From Membranipora membranacea (lineage: Eukaryota > Bryozoa > Gymnolaemata > Cheilostomatida > Membraniporidae): DNA of 64,000 nucleotides. The stretch covers positions 14,756,001 through 14,820,000 of the forward strand of contig OU612073.1 of NCBI GenBank assembly GCA_914767715.1. The letters run 5' to 3'. The translations under genes were made by a program, and so were the position numbers. The notes below the pieces were generated by a model. That model had not been told where the DNA came from. It made no database searches and worked only from the letters and a program-made list of their open reading frames with translations. Shown piece by piece: positions 12,696-23,719 of the stretch. Position 1 is the stretch's first letter. Each line of letters starts with the position of its first letter.

Positions 12696-13843
12696 CTTGA
12701 CAAGGATGCGATTAGCTACCCTGGATAATCCATCCAACGCAGGCAGATGTATTATTGTCTTCCTAATCCCTATGTTGACAAACATTCTTGAGGATGAATA
12801 TCAACTCGCTGGATTATCTTTACTTTACATAATTTATCTCATCTCACTGATTTCCACAATAAGGTCTAATTGATGACGAAATAATAATACTATATTTTTA
12901 GACAGTGATTTTAGCACTAAGCATTATCCAGTGGCATCGGTGACGGTAGTCATTTTGACAGTACCTCCATGATTTTTCTTGGTTGACAAACTTGTGGAAT
13001 TTATTTGGAAGATATTCTCACCTCCATCAATTCAACGCAGGAACCTTAATTCCAGAGATGAATTCACAAACTGATATGGAAGTAATAATCCTTGCTAAGA
13101 TAACCTTAAGCATAGGATGAATAATAATTTAGTCTATGTATTACCTCCATGATCCATTAATTCTAATTTTAGCTTATATTTATCGGGGATATTTTTCGAT
13201 TTTTGTGCTTTTATTTTGTCCTTCATCCAACCTATATTTAACTCTGTCATGTATTTCAAAGCTATTGAGAAGATTGTTTTTTGCTTTGCTTTGTGAATAT
13301 ATAACATATGTGCAATACTCAAACATATATCTAGTTTGAACCCATTACCAGCCCTGGCTTTACTGAAATCATGTAAAATGTGTTGTGCACTTACAGATGT
13401 ACTCTTTCAACAGAAGACAAACTTCTGTCCTGGCCCTTGCAAAAAGATATCTAATATCAAAATACTTGCTCAAAGAATAATTCAGATATTAACCATTTAC
13501 AAGTAACACTGTCGGGTAGGCAGGGAGAGAAGGGCGGGGTTTTTATGGACTATAAAACCTTTCTATCGATCACCTGAGCTTAAGATCAGCAAATTGTCAC
13601 TCTATTGACATTAGAGATTTACTTGCCTATGGAAAGTGACATTACGGTGTTTTATTGGGGCTACGCCTGTTTTGCAGAATATAAACACAAATCTTGGCAG
13701 AAATATAAAACGGGTGCGTCAAAATTATTAAAATAACATAATCTGAGGAATTATGAGATTAGTAAGCATTATATACATAGTTGATATACGATGTCAATAA
13801 CTGTCAGAATTCTAATTCAAGAATTTTCAATTAAAACGTAAGA
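12696..13843. other. SEC3-SEC4 spacer, no gene seen
   Basis: Short AT-rich frames only. No remnant of a basic last exon for SEC3 was found here. Confidence 0.55.
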
Positions 13844-13850
13844 TATAAAA
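13844..13850 (+). promoter_or_regulatory. TATA box of SEC4
   Basis: TATAAAA lies about 30 bp before a likely leader exon (about 13878-13950) ending with donor AAAA|GTAAGTTT, matching the plan of SEC2 and SEC3. A second TATAAAA-like site at about 13977 has no matching donor pattern and was not chosen. The leader intron runs to 14908. Confidence 0.55.
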
Positions 13851-14924
13851 CGATGGGGACCATTTGACATGCGCTTATTGCACAAGTGGGTGCGGCAGAA
13901 TCTTTTGTATTCAATAGACCAGATATTTCGTGTCAACGTTCTCTTGAAAAGTAAGTTTGCATAAGCACTTCTTACTTATAAAAGCTTGTCAAGACTTCTT
14001 TTTGGTCAGGGTGGAGTAAAGGCTGAGATGACTGATTGTTTTCTTACGCAGCTCTCTTGTCAAGCAGCCTGGTACAGTGTTGAATAAGAATATTATTCCG
14101 AAGACAGAGCAGTGAGTGGCAAGGATCCAGGAGGTCTTGACTCAAGTGTAAAGCGACTTTAGAGGTACTTTTCAAAGTAAAAGGCTCCCTGCCCCTCCCT
14201 CTCTAAAGAAAAGAGTTGAGCAAACACTAAGGCTTGATTGTTGGGTCCTCCACTGTCTTGGTTCTGGGCATTCCCGCTCCTCCCGAGTGCTATAGTAGAA
14301 TTTTGGTGTGATTTTGGTGCTAATTAGATTGGTTGGGATTAATTTGTCTTTCTGAGTTATTAGCATCATGTTATTTGCTAGAAGATCTGTGATGTGAATC
14401 ATTCTATCTCTTAATGCTTTTCAAAACGACATGAAACATTTTTGCACTCTTTGAACTCAGCCCTTGCTGTTTTCTTGAAGATTTTTTTTCGAGGGCGTTG
14501 GTAATGAGTGCATCCAAAATTATCCATCCTGTCTAAGTCTTAGTCGTCATTGCGGAGAGGGTTACCCCTCTAGAGACAGGTACAGGGACCCATGATACTC
14601 AAGCCGCACCCTATACCCTTGCCCGCCGGAATTCCGGCTACTCTTTTTATAAGAGGCAGAGGGGGATCTTGTTACTGCATGAGGGGTGTGCAAACACACC
14701 CTGTATGTTTATTCGGATTCTTGAGAGATGCTACCCGATACAATGAAACTGTCACGGAAGCCTTTTGGCGACCTTAGACGGGTTGGGCCTAATAGAAGTG
14801 GCAGTGTGCCGATAATCTTATAATTTATTGTTGGAAGGTATTGATGAAAAAGGATTATTGGTTCTTCAATTAGCAAACAATATATTTAAAACCTTACTTA
14901 TTTTGTAGTTATCACAAGATCAAC

Positions 14925-16642
14925 ATGTTTATAATGAAGATATGGATATTGGTTACCATGGTGATGTGTCTAATGAATGATGCTATGTGTCAATATGGTA
15001 AGTGTACCATCCAGATTTACCATTGCGGAAAGAATAATATTTGATAACTTGTTCTGGGCTCTGAGATTAGGGAGGGCCGTGGTGCAATGGATAGAGCATG
15101 GGTTTATTAATCAAGAGGTCCTGTGCTCGATTCCCGGTGGATCACAGTGGTGTCAGGGAGGGCATCTGACCTCAACTGCTCCTGTGCCACTTTGGTATAC
15201 AGTCCATAGACCCGTATCGATGAGACCGGAAAAAACAACCCAAACAACATCAAGGTTTCTCACACGGTACCACAGGGTATCAAGACTATCAATGAGTTTT
15301 TTTTTTGTTCATGGCTCTGAGATTCTAGACGCTAAATAGTTTTCCTTATTTTATTAATATCCCCACGTGGTGTCGCATCAGTGCAGGGATTATATCTTCT
15401 CAGAAATTTCACTTCTCAATGCTGCTCATGCTGTTTGAAATGTAAACCAAGCAACTTTGTGAAATATTTAGACTAACGAAACCGATGTCTCATATGGCCC
15501 AACAAAAAAGAGATTCTGATCTGAGCGCTGTTGAATACTGATTCTAGAGCCAAACCATATCTAAGCCAGAGTCAGAGCCAGAATCTGTATTTTCTGTAAT
15601 TTGTATTAATACATTATAGATCTTATATTGCATATTTTGTTGTAGACTATAACTACGACTTTGATTTTAAACCAAACAGCTACAACTTTGGCTATAAGCC
15701 AAACAGTTACAACTTCGACTATGAGCCCAATGACATTAACTTTGGTAATTCCGGGTCATCGAATGGTCTGAATAATATAGGCAGAGGCGTCAATGGTCAG
15801 AATAATGGAGGCTCTAACAACGGCAATGGAAACATTGGCGGTGGTTACAACGGGAATAGCAATGGCCAAGGAAATGTGAACTTGGACGCTGCCGAACTTA
15901 GCAAAATCCTGGGCCGTCTAGCAAACACAGAAAAACCTCAAACTTCTGCCGATGAAAACACCTTTGGAAGGCTGAACTTAAATACAGGAGAAGCAAACAA
16001 AAAGAGTGACGTGAATACAAATGGCTTGAACAACATAGGTGGCGGTGTAAACGGACAAAATAATGGCGGTTCTTTCAATGGCAACAATAATCAAAGGGGT
16101 TTCAATGGTGACAGCAATGGCCAAGGAAATGAAGTTAAGACAAACATTGAGATCCCGAGTGCTGAGATCCCAGATGCCAGAATCTTAGATGCCAAAATCC
16201 AACCAGTGGCTGTGATAAAGGACCTTCTCACGCAAGGGGGACAACTCAACAAGAATTCTGTTACTGAGAAACCAAGAAAACTTACTATAAAGCAAAGGTA
16301 AGATTACTGTCCAACTGTCATAACAAATTGTACCTAGAATTATTGTCACACCGTTCAATCATCCTTTATCAAAACAAAGTCAATCAAATCACAGGATCAG
16401 GGCAAAGATATCGGATAAGCGCTTGACAAGATCACCCAAAGAATTCCAGGCACATTGTGGGAAAGTGGCGTAGGTTCACATCAAAATCAATATCATTATC
16501 AAAAATAGATTTATATTTCAGATGTGAGAATAAATCAAAACCGAAGGCTTGTCGCCAAGAGCTGAAACGGCAGCGTAAACTCAGAAAGCAGTCTAAGCTT
16601 TTGAGAAGGAAGAACAGGATTGCTAACGGATTATCTCAGTGA
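14925..16642 (+). CDS. SEC4: secreted protein with duplicated Asn/Gly modules and basic tail
   Basis: Family member of 281 aa. Coding exons are 14925-14997, 15646-16297 and 16522-16642; phases 1 and 2 as in SEC2. The signal peptide is 24 residues (MFIMKIWILVTMVMCL core). The mature start is Tyr/Asn/Phe/Asp-rich, with three short repeats of the type KPNSYNF. Two copies of the module follow: GLNNIGRGVNGQNNGG and, after a spacer with DAAELSKILGRLAN, GLNNIGGGVNGQNNGG with NGQGN. The C-terminal part of the long exon is more ordinary (a PDARILDAKIQPV segment). The last exon encodes an Arg/Lys-rich tail beginning RCENKSKPKACRQ, with the same Cys plan as SEC2. A SINE sits in the first coding intron. 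Confidence 0.85.
15069..15312 (+). mobile_element. tRNA-derived SINE with perfect 12-bp target duplication
   Basis: The head looks like a degenerate tRNA: an A-box-like GGTGCAATGGATAGAGC near 15080-15096 and a B-box-like CTCGATTCCCGGTGG near 15124. An unrelated body and a T-rich 3' end follow. The 12-bp flank GGCTCTGAGATT occurs at 15057-15068 and again at 15313-15324, which is a clean target site duplication and fixes both ends. It lies in the intron after the signal exon of SEC4. Its head differs from that of the 6150-6425 SINE, so at least two SINE families are active or were recently active. Confidence 0.88.
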
Positions 16643-19463
16643 CTTGACTTAATCTTATGTCAATTATTCTATAAACACCTACAACTCATCTTAAAATGCT
16701 CTAGTGACACGTCGCTGAGAAGCAAAGTTTTATAAAACTATCAATAGTCAAACAAATATATCAGTGACTATACAGAGTGTCACAAAACAGAAAAATTCAA
16801 TAGATAGATAATGATAATAATGTTTTCGAATGAGTAATTTAAAGGGTGGTGTGGTAAATACGCTGTTATCTTACACAGTAAAACCTCACATTTAAAATAA
16901 TTTATATTATGAGATTATAAAAACACTTCCTTGAACGGCCTATCACATACAAGTACATGGTAAATCATACCCAAATTTGTCTCTTACTTAGATAAGGATA
17001 ATCCCAGCAATTACTGGTAATACAGCTGTTGATCAGAGTGCTTATCGCTGATTAACAGACATGTATATCACAGCACAGGGAGGCAAGAAAAACATGATTC
17101 ACCTCTTCAAAATTATGTTATTTACTATGATTTTCTACATTATAATATTTTAATTCTATTCACGGAAAACTGCATACAGACCGCAACTGATGCTTACTTT
17201 GAACTCCAAAAGATTGGAGCCATTTGATCACGCGATTTAAGCTAATTTGCAGTTTTTTGTTTATTGTCAAATTTCAATTAGCAAGAAAGAGTAAATATTG
17301 GCTCAGCTAGTAGTCAGGTGTCACAAAACTTGGCTTGATTTGATGTTGAAAGCTGGCTGTCAGAGAGGTTGCACCATTGTATACATCACACCGCCTCCTC
17401 AAGGTTATCTAGCAAGTCATCAAGTATGAAATAAGGAGCAGTTTCAAGTTCTGAATTCTGATAAATATTTAGTCAACATAAACAACATACCAAAACCGTG
17501 ACCTCACCATTTAGGCGTTACTGTGGCATAAAGCCCAGTAGTCTGTAGAATGCAGGGGCTCAACATAGCCCTTCAACAGTTTTGTCGCCAGAAATGTTCT
17601 AGAGACTCATCAATTAGGTTGGTGATGATCAGTAAAATTTTTGAGGTTAAAACAAATCTGAATTATTGCAACATGCACTTGACTTTATGATCTAAAAGTA
17701 CAAAGTATGTCAGACCGAAAGTATGTTGACAGCGAGTTGACAGTGTAGAGTGAGACTTAGAATGAGGTCATGCAATGAATCAAGATATGAAAGCAACTTT
17801 GAAATATCTTCCATTTGTATCAGATCAATATGGCAATATCCGCTCTGTATTCTCAGACAAGTGGAACATCCTTAGCAATGTCTAAGCCTCTACTCTGATA
17901 TGCTTTACCTGATATCATCAGGAATTCCAGGAACCTCCATTGTTGAATGCTGCTAATCATAAACTGCTGCAGTTTAATTTCATGGGTTCCACCTAGGAGT
18001 AACCCTTGGTCAGGACTAGAGGCAATTAGACCAAGTTTGCCTGCATTCAGAATTGCTTCCCCCTGAGGCTTATTAGCGAAAGAGAAACGGACCCGGATAC
18101 AGGTAAACTTGTTACCTCATTCTCAGGCTGTGTTTCCAAGCATTTGTCTTCAAAAATCTCGACACTAAACCAATTTCCAACTTAAACTCACACAAAATGA
18201 TTCTTCCAAATCTAAGACATGTCAAAGAGTACCCCAGACAATGATAAAATATTGACTGAGCTTGATCTGAAGTTACTAAAATGTTTCACGTGAAGTTGAG
18301 TTGACCTTCTCTATGTTGAACAACAACCATAAGACAATAAGATTCATAGCTCTCACTGGGAGTTGTCTTTGCTATGAATAAGAGCAGACAACTATGGCCT
18401 CGTCGATTTGTTATGACTCATTTACATCTGGACTCTCAGCCATATCACACACATGGAGATGGGAGGGGATTGGGTGGCAGCCTTTTCCACGCTTTCACCC
18501 AATTTTATTTTATGCTCTACCTGGTCTTCGAGCAAATGACTTTTTTTTATCAAATACAGTCAACTCCAATAGCTAAACACAGCCTATAAACCTTCATCTT
18601 CGACGAGGATTAAAGTTATCGAATGTGAATTTAGACAATAGCATCATTTTCACCTGATGCTGATTGTTCTGAGCCTGAGGTGTTTGTTTCAATTTAGTGA
18701 ACTTTGTGTCACTGGCTACGATTTATTGGTGTTACTGAACCGCCGTGAAACTGTAATAAAAGAGGTGAATAATCAGGTGCAGGTAAAGATGTTAAAAAAG
18801 TGCCTCAATATTAGCCGTCGTAATCTATTTAACTAATATAATCCAACTAATCTCAATCAATTAATTACTCAATCAGAAGTTAATCAAGAAAATAAAGTAA
18901 TAAAGCTTACCATTGAAGTTCCCTAATCTTATTCAAATTTACCTTTGCCCAGAAATTAATAAACATTTTAATGAACGACGGAGCATTTAAAATTACATTT
19001 ACAACATGAATCATCGCAGAGCTCCAGAGGGCAACTAAGGTATTATATCCACAGTGTCACATACACAGTGCATCCAATGGGGCACAATAGCTACAAAGCC
19101 CCCAAACGCACCAAAGCCATACAATGACAGCCCAATTAGCATGCACACCCAGCGATTGGCAGGACAAATCCAGCAGCTCAACGCAGCTTCGCTGATTATA
19201 ATTATAAACCCTGAGATTTCCATTCTACTTGCAGGGTAGTCTTAGGACCCTTAGACCATATTTTCAGCATATCAGAAGTGGCGATGCCTTCCAACAAGAA
19301 AGACTACTCTCCAAGTTCAAAGTTGCGGAGTTATCGAACCTAGTTTCCTATTATCACCAAAATATCATTGAATAAAGATTTTGAACTCGTCTGAATCAGT
19401 CGGAATAAAATCAAAACCTCAAATCCAGATAAGAACATACTCTGCCCATAGTTAGCTGTATGT

Positions 19464-19613
19464 TACAATATATTTTAGTTGTTTAGTTCCTTTATATATA
19501 AAAAGTGAAAATTACTTAGTTCCTTTTACTAATGTTCAGTAACATGATATGATATAAGTAATTTTCACTTTTTATGTAAATATATAAGATCTAAACAACT
19601 AAAATATATTACG
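19464..19613. mobile_element. AT-rich palindromic MITE-like element, about 150 bp
   Basis: The left arm (about 19464-19518, with ATATTTTAGTTGTTTAG and AAAAAGTGAAAATTACTTA) is matched in reverse by the right arm (about 19556-19613), with a few gaps. The middle is short and non-coding. Confidence 0.8.
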
Positions 19614-20112
19614 AATTCATGAATAGATAACACATCAATACACATTGGTGTAGCAGTTGTCCAAATCTGCTACACTACAGGACAAAACTATAAATTTGAC
19701 ATTTGAATATGTCAATTGATCAACAAGTAAGAGATCCACACTGTCCGCAAGTTTTGTGTAGTTCCCTATGAGTTATGTAAGGAAATAGGGAGGGTCACTA
19801 AAGTTTTTTTCCAGCTAGGGCCCATCAGAAAAGGGCCAAGAGAGGCTCTAACTATCAATCTTCAATCTTCTGAGGCCACCACACAATGACTTCAATATAC
19901 TCTGACACATATAGAGTCAATTCGACCCTGGATTCTCAAGTGAGCCTACCTGTAATTAGAAAATCCAATGCTGTGTGATCGCAGCCAATCACAGCTCGAG
20001 AAACTCAGGCTAAGTGATTCTCTATATTCTAGAGATACAATGCCATTATTTGTTCAGTGTGTGGATAAAATGACACCATAGTGAATAAAGAAATCAAACA
20101 TAGTTTTAGGTG

Positions 20113-21084
20113 ATGGTGGTGGACCCAGCAAGTTTCATCCTGTTCATCTTAGTTTCAGGTTGAAGTCAAGTGAGTAAGGAGTTGGTCATGGCAACAGAGC
20201 TACATAAATATCAATGATTTGGAAAGCCACCAACAAGCAGTTTTTTTTATTTATATACATTCACGCACAGCGATACAAAAAGAGATCTGAAGCGCGTACA
20301 TGTATAAGATTGTGCATGTACTCAGGGAAGGCCAATGCTTGATTTCTGGATTTCCCAGCCAAGTCAAAACAACAGTATCATTTAATTTATGATCTGATTT
20401 CCACGGAAAAAATTTCCTCATGAGAGTGTTGCCAATAATCTTTCAGACTGGTTCCATGGTTCCAGTGGAGTGGGGGGGGGGGGGGGAGGAAGGATTAAAA
20501 GGATGATGAGGGAAAAAAACCGAGACTTGTCCAGCTGGTAGTTGTCCAACAAAGCAAATAACATTTGGATTAATGGTGGATGAGTTTGCTTGGACTGAAA
20601 CAAGGATATCCGCAAGAGGAACCACCTACACAGTATCATGAGGAGGGATCTTGCCTGACTTTGCGGTGAAAACTGTATTAAACAATAACAAAACTTACAC
20701 AATGGGTGCCCATGAAAGATCAAGCCTTTAGGAATGTGTAAATTCACTGATAATCAGATCGAATTTCAATCAATTTAAATGAATATGGATCAGGAGGTTT
20801 GTTAATCTGTGTTGACAGGGACAATCGAGGGGCAACCATATTATCAAGATCCTGTTTATAAGAAATACATTGATTTTCAAAGCCAGGGACAGAATTTGAC
20901 AGATATGAACCTTCATTTCAACCATGCCTTGCCAACATCCACGTCATTTATTCAACAGACAACAGCAAAAAATCGCAACCACAACAGTTTCCCATGTAGC
21001 TCTTTTTCACAACCCTATTCCATAAATCTGAGTGAACTTCCTCATGCAAGTGAAGCATTGAATCCCAGTATACTTTGCCAATAG
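20113..21084 (+). CDS. Possible sixth SEC-like gene (tentative two-exon model)
   Basis: An open exon 20819-21084 (87 codons plus stop) follows an acceptor TTGACAG and reads Tyr-, Gln- and Asn-rich (GQPYYQDPVYKKYIDFQSQG at its start). A candidate signal exon is 20113-20158, coding for a 15-residue start with the core SFILFILVS and ending in phase 1, as in the SEC genes. The joined model would be 103 aa. Against it: the donor CAG|GTTGAAG is weak, no Asn/Gly module is present, and no clear TATA or leader exon is seen. It may be a decayed member or chance. Confidence 0.22.
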
Positions 21085-22187
21085 TTTATCAAGGCCTTGA
21101 TTTTGTTCTCATTTAGAAGTAGCATGTCTTGCTGGCTTCGTTCAGTGCTTGTCAAGACAGGCTAATCTAAAATCTAATGAGACCAGAAAAAAAAACACGA
21201 TTGCCCGAGACAACCTAGGACATAGATAGAATATAGAAGAAAGCTCAACGCAGCATCAATCTTTCCAATTTAGCACTGTTCTTGTAATGTATCAAATATC
21301 AACAATTGTTTAAGTGCTGTACCAAGATGTTATAATAAGTGCAAAGAGCAACATCAGAAGATACAAGTACGCGTAATTCTTTGTCAGCTGTCTGTGTTAG
21401 TACAGTCATGTTAGGATGACTTAATGCTGCCCTTAATCTGATCACAGTGCATGTTACATAAATGCCCGCTATGGGTAGCCTACAGTGAGTTGGACTTTAT
21501 AGAATCTTTTGAAGTAAGGCACTCGCCCTTCCGCACTTTGTAAATTAAGTTTTAACTAATAACAGCTGATGTGTGTTTATGTTTTGTTGCGTCGCTGCAT
21601 GAGAAAATCAAAGATTTAACAAAAATGGCCATGGGATTCTATGGGAGTTTGCATTTTTACCAATAACAAAAACACAATAATCAATTATAATTATTATTCA
21701 ATTATTTTTAAAACCTAGATAATAATACAAAGGAGGAAGATTATTTAATAAGGTGGGCAAGAGTCAGGGGGGGGGCTTTGACTGCAGTAAATACTGTGTT
21801 ACCCAAAATCTTCTTGAAGGCTGTAAGTGTTTTTACCGATTTAAAATCGAATTTTTGAGCAGAACAATGCAGGGATACTTCTGTTGTACAGCCCCATCTT
21901 TCTTGTTTTAGTCTAGCTGACAAAATATTAAGTTATTTATCAAACTTATCCAAGCTCTATGATAACATAAATGATAATTCTTGCAAAAACATTTCTCAAT
22001 TTCCTTATATTTGAATACCTTTTTCCTAAAAGGTAGTGAGATGTTGCATGCTAATATAATATGCAGTGTAATTTGAATCGGCAACAGAAAGTAAGTTGAT
22101 TTCTACAGTGTTGACATGCTTACAAAAGCTTTCAGTTGTGGTTTTTAGATTCATCATTGCAGTGTGTGGGCACTTGATCTCTTAAAT

Positions 22188-22518
22188 CAGGGCTGCCCAA
22201 CGAGTGGCCCCCAACCCAATTTTATGCGGCCCCCAACCCGTCTGAGAAAATCGCGTAGTCGTGAAAACAATTTCCACCCCTATATTTATTACATTCCTCA
22301 TTCATACGATAATAAGGAACGCTCTACATTTAGTCACAGTATTTTGGAATTCCCCAACCATTGCATTTGAGTGAGCTCCAATAAATAAATTCCCCACTAC
22401 AGAGATGAAAATACTGCCACCCATATCTGAATGTTTGATTTATGGCGAGGTTGCGGGCCCCCAGGGACAATGTAAAATGTGGATGCGGCCCCCTCAATGA
22501 AAAAGTTGGGCACCCCTG
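22188..22518. mobile_element. hAT-type MITE, 331 bp, with perfect 8-bp target duplication
   Basis: The ends are CAGGGCTGCCCAAC and, at the right, GTTGGGCACCCCTG, nearly perfect terminal inverted repeats starting with CAG as in hAT elements. The 8-bp TCTTAAAT occurs at 22180-22187 and 22519-22526 on either side. The body has GC-rich ends (GGCCCCC runs) around an AT-rich middle and no transposase, so it is non-autonomous. Confidence 0.92.
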
Positions 22519-23353
22519 TCTTAAATACTTCCGACAAAAATCCCAAGCTCCAGCCAACATAGCCAATAGACTTTCAACATCCATCGCTTTTTGATATTCT
22601 CGAAAGATGATAGCAAGGCAACGCGTAGTCTCAAGATGTGACGAAAAAGTCTGACTAAATAGTTGATACTTCTGGTGACGCAGTCATACACTGTCATAGG
22701 TTCCGGTGAAAAAGGTATGATAAACTTTCCAGGAATCATAGGCTTATTGAATTGACTAATATTCTATGTCACAATTTTGAAAACGGAAAATATTGAATTA
22801 ACCTTATAAAGTATACTGAGAATAGAAGTGGTTCACTGCACTTGGGCGATTGCGTCACACGACTTGCGATACCCATCCCAAACTAAAATCTTCTGCACTC
22901 AGGCTATATCACGGACACATATCTCAAAAAGGACTGGGAAAGGCGGCCAAAATTCGCCTTTAGGGGAAAACAAAATGTAGCAATATGGAACATTCATGCT
23001 GGCAATCATCTTTTTATCTACATTGCCAAATTTAAGTTAAATTGAGTTAGTCTGCGGCTGCCCTTAGCGACCCTAACAAGTTCTTTGAGACAATAATGAC
23101 ATGTGGGTGACAAAAGAATCCATTTTATTCAACAGCTTATAAATACTCCAAGATACAAGGGAGAAGCGTCACAAAAGTTTTTGCAACTGGAAGCGCAGGA
23201 TTAACAACCTGAATCAACCGTGCCAAGAAGGATCAGTGATACTATTTAGCCGTTATCTGGTCAAAATATTTTCCTCTTTTATTTACCAGAGCTTTGGTTT
23301 CACTGGTTAAGGCGGTGGAATAAATTGTCATAGATAAACAGTATACGCCAATA

Positions 23354-23360
23354 TATAAAA
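23354..23360 (+). promoter_or_regulatory. TATA box of SEC5
   Basis: TATAAAA lies about 30 bp before a leader exon that ends at 23425 (GAAAG|GTGGGT). The leader intron ends at the acceptor CATAG 23689-23693, and the start codon follows 26 bases later. Confidence 0.7.
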
Positions 23361-23719
23361 CAGAAGCTGGAACACCTTGACACCTTTGTGTGTTGTCACT
23401 ATAGCTTGCCGCTCATCACTGAAAGGTGGGTTGATTTTATACAAAGTTCAAATTTTTCTAATTATTAGCATGACACCTGCACAGTTTTGTCAAATTTTTG
23501 ACAAAATTAGCATCGAGTTTGAATATTTTTGTCAGCTTTAATTTAAGGCATTCGGCTGATATTACTTAGATTTACATGCAGTTGGCTTGGCGACAAGGCT
23601 CATAACGGCATGTCATAAAAATGTTTCCGTGCTTTGTTTCAGTGATAATAGAATGATTTACATACTTCTATTCTCAATCATAGGTAGATCACTTTGAGAT
23701 ACACAGTGCTGCTGAGAAG

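Larger units (their letters stand above)
16643..23353. other. SEC4-SEC5 spacer
   Basis: 6.7 kb with two MITE-like elements (19464-19613 and 22188-22518), a G homopolymer at about 20471-20486, and the doubtful two-exon model at 20113-21084. Nothing else is recognised. Confidence 0.55.

Noticed and set aside
14450-14800. GC-richer block with short palindromes (including GCCGGAATTCCGGC at 14625-14638) as a possible element
   Set aside because: No terminal repeats or target duplication could be found, and it lies inside the SEC4 leader intron; too little to call.
15071-15145. Possible functional tRNA gene
   Set aside because: Box-like motifs are present, but the arms do not pair as a proper cloverleaf and the block is part of a SINE with target duplications.
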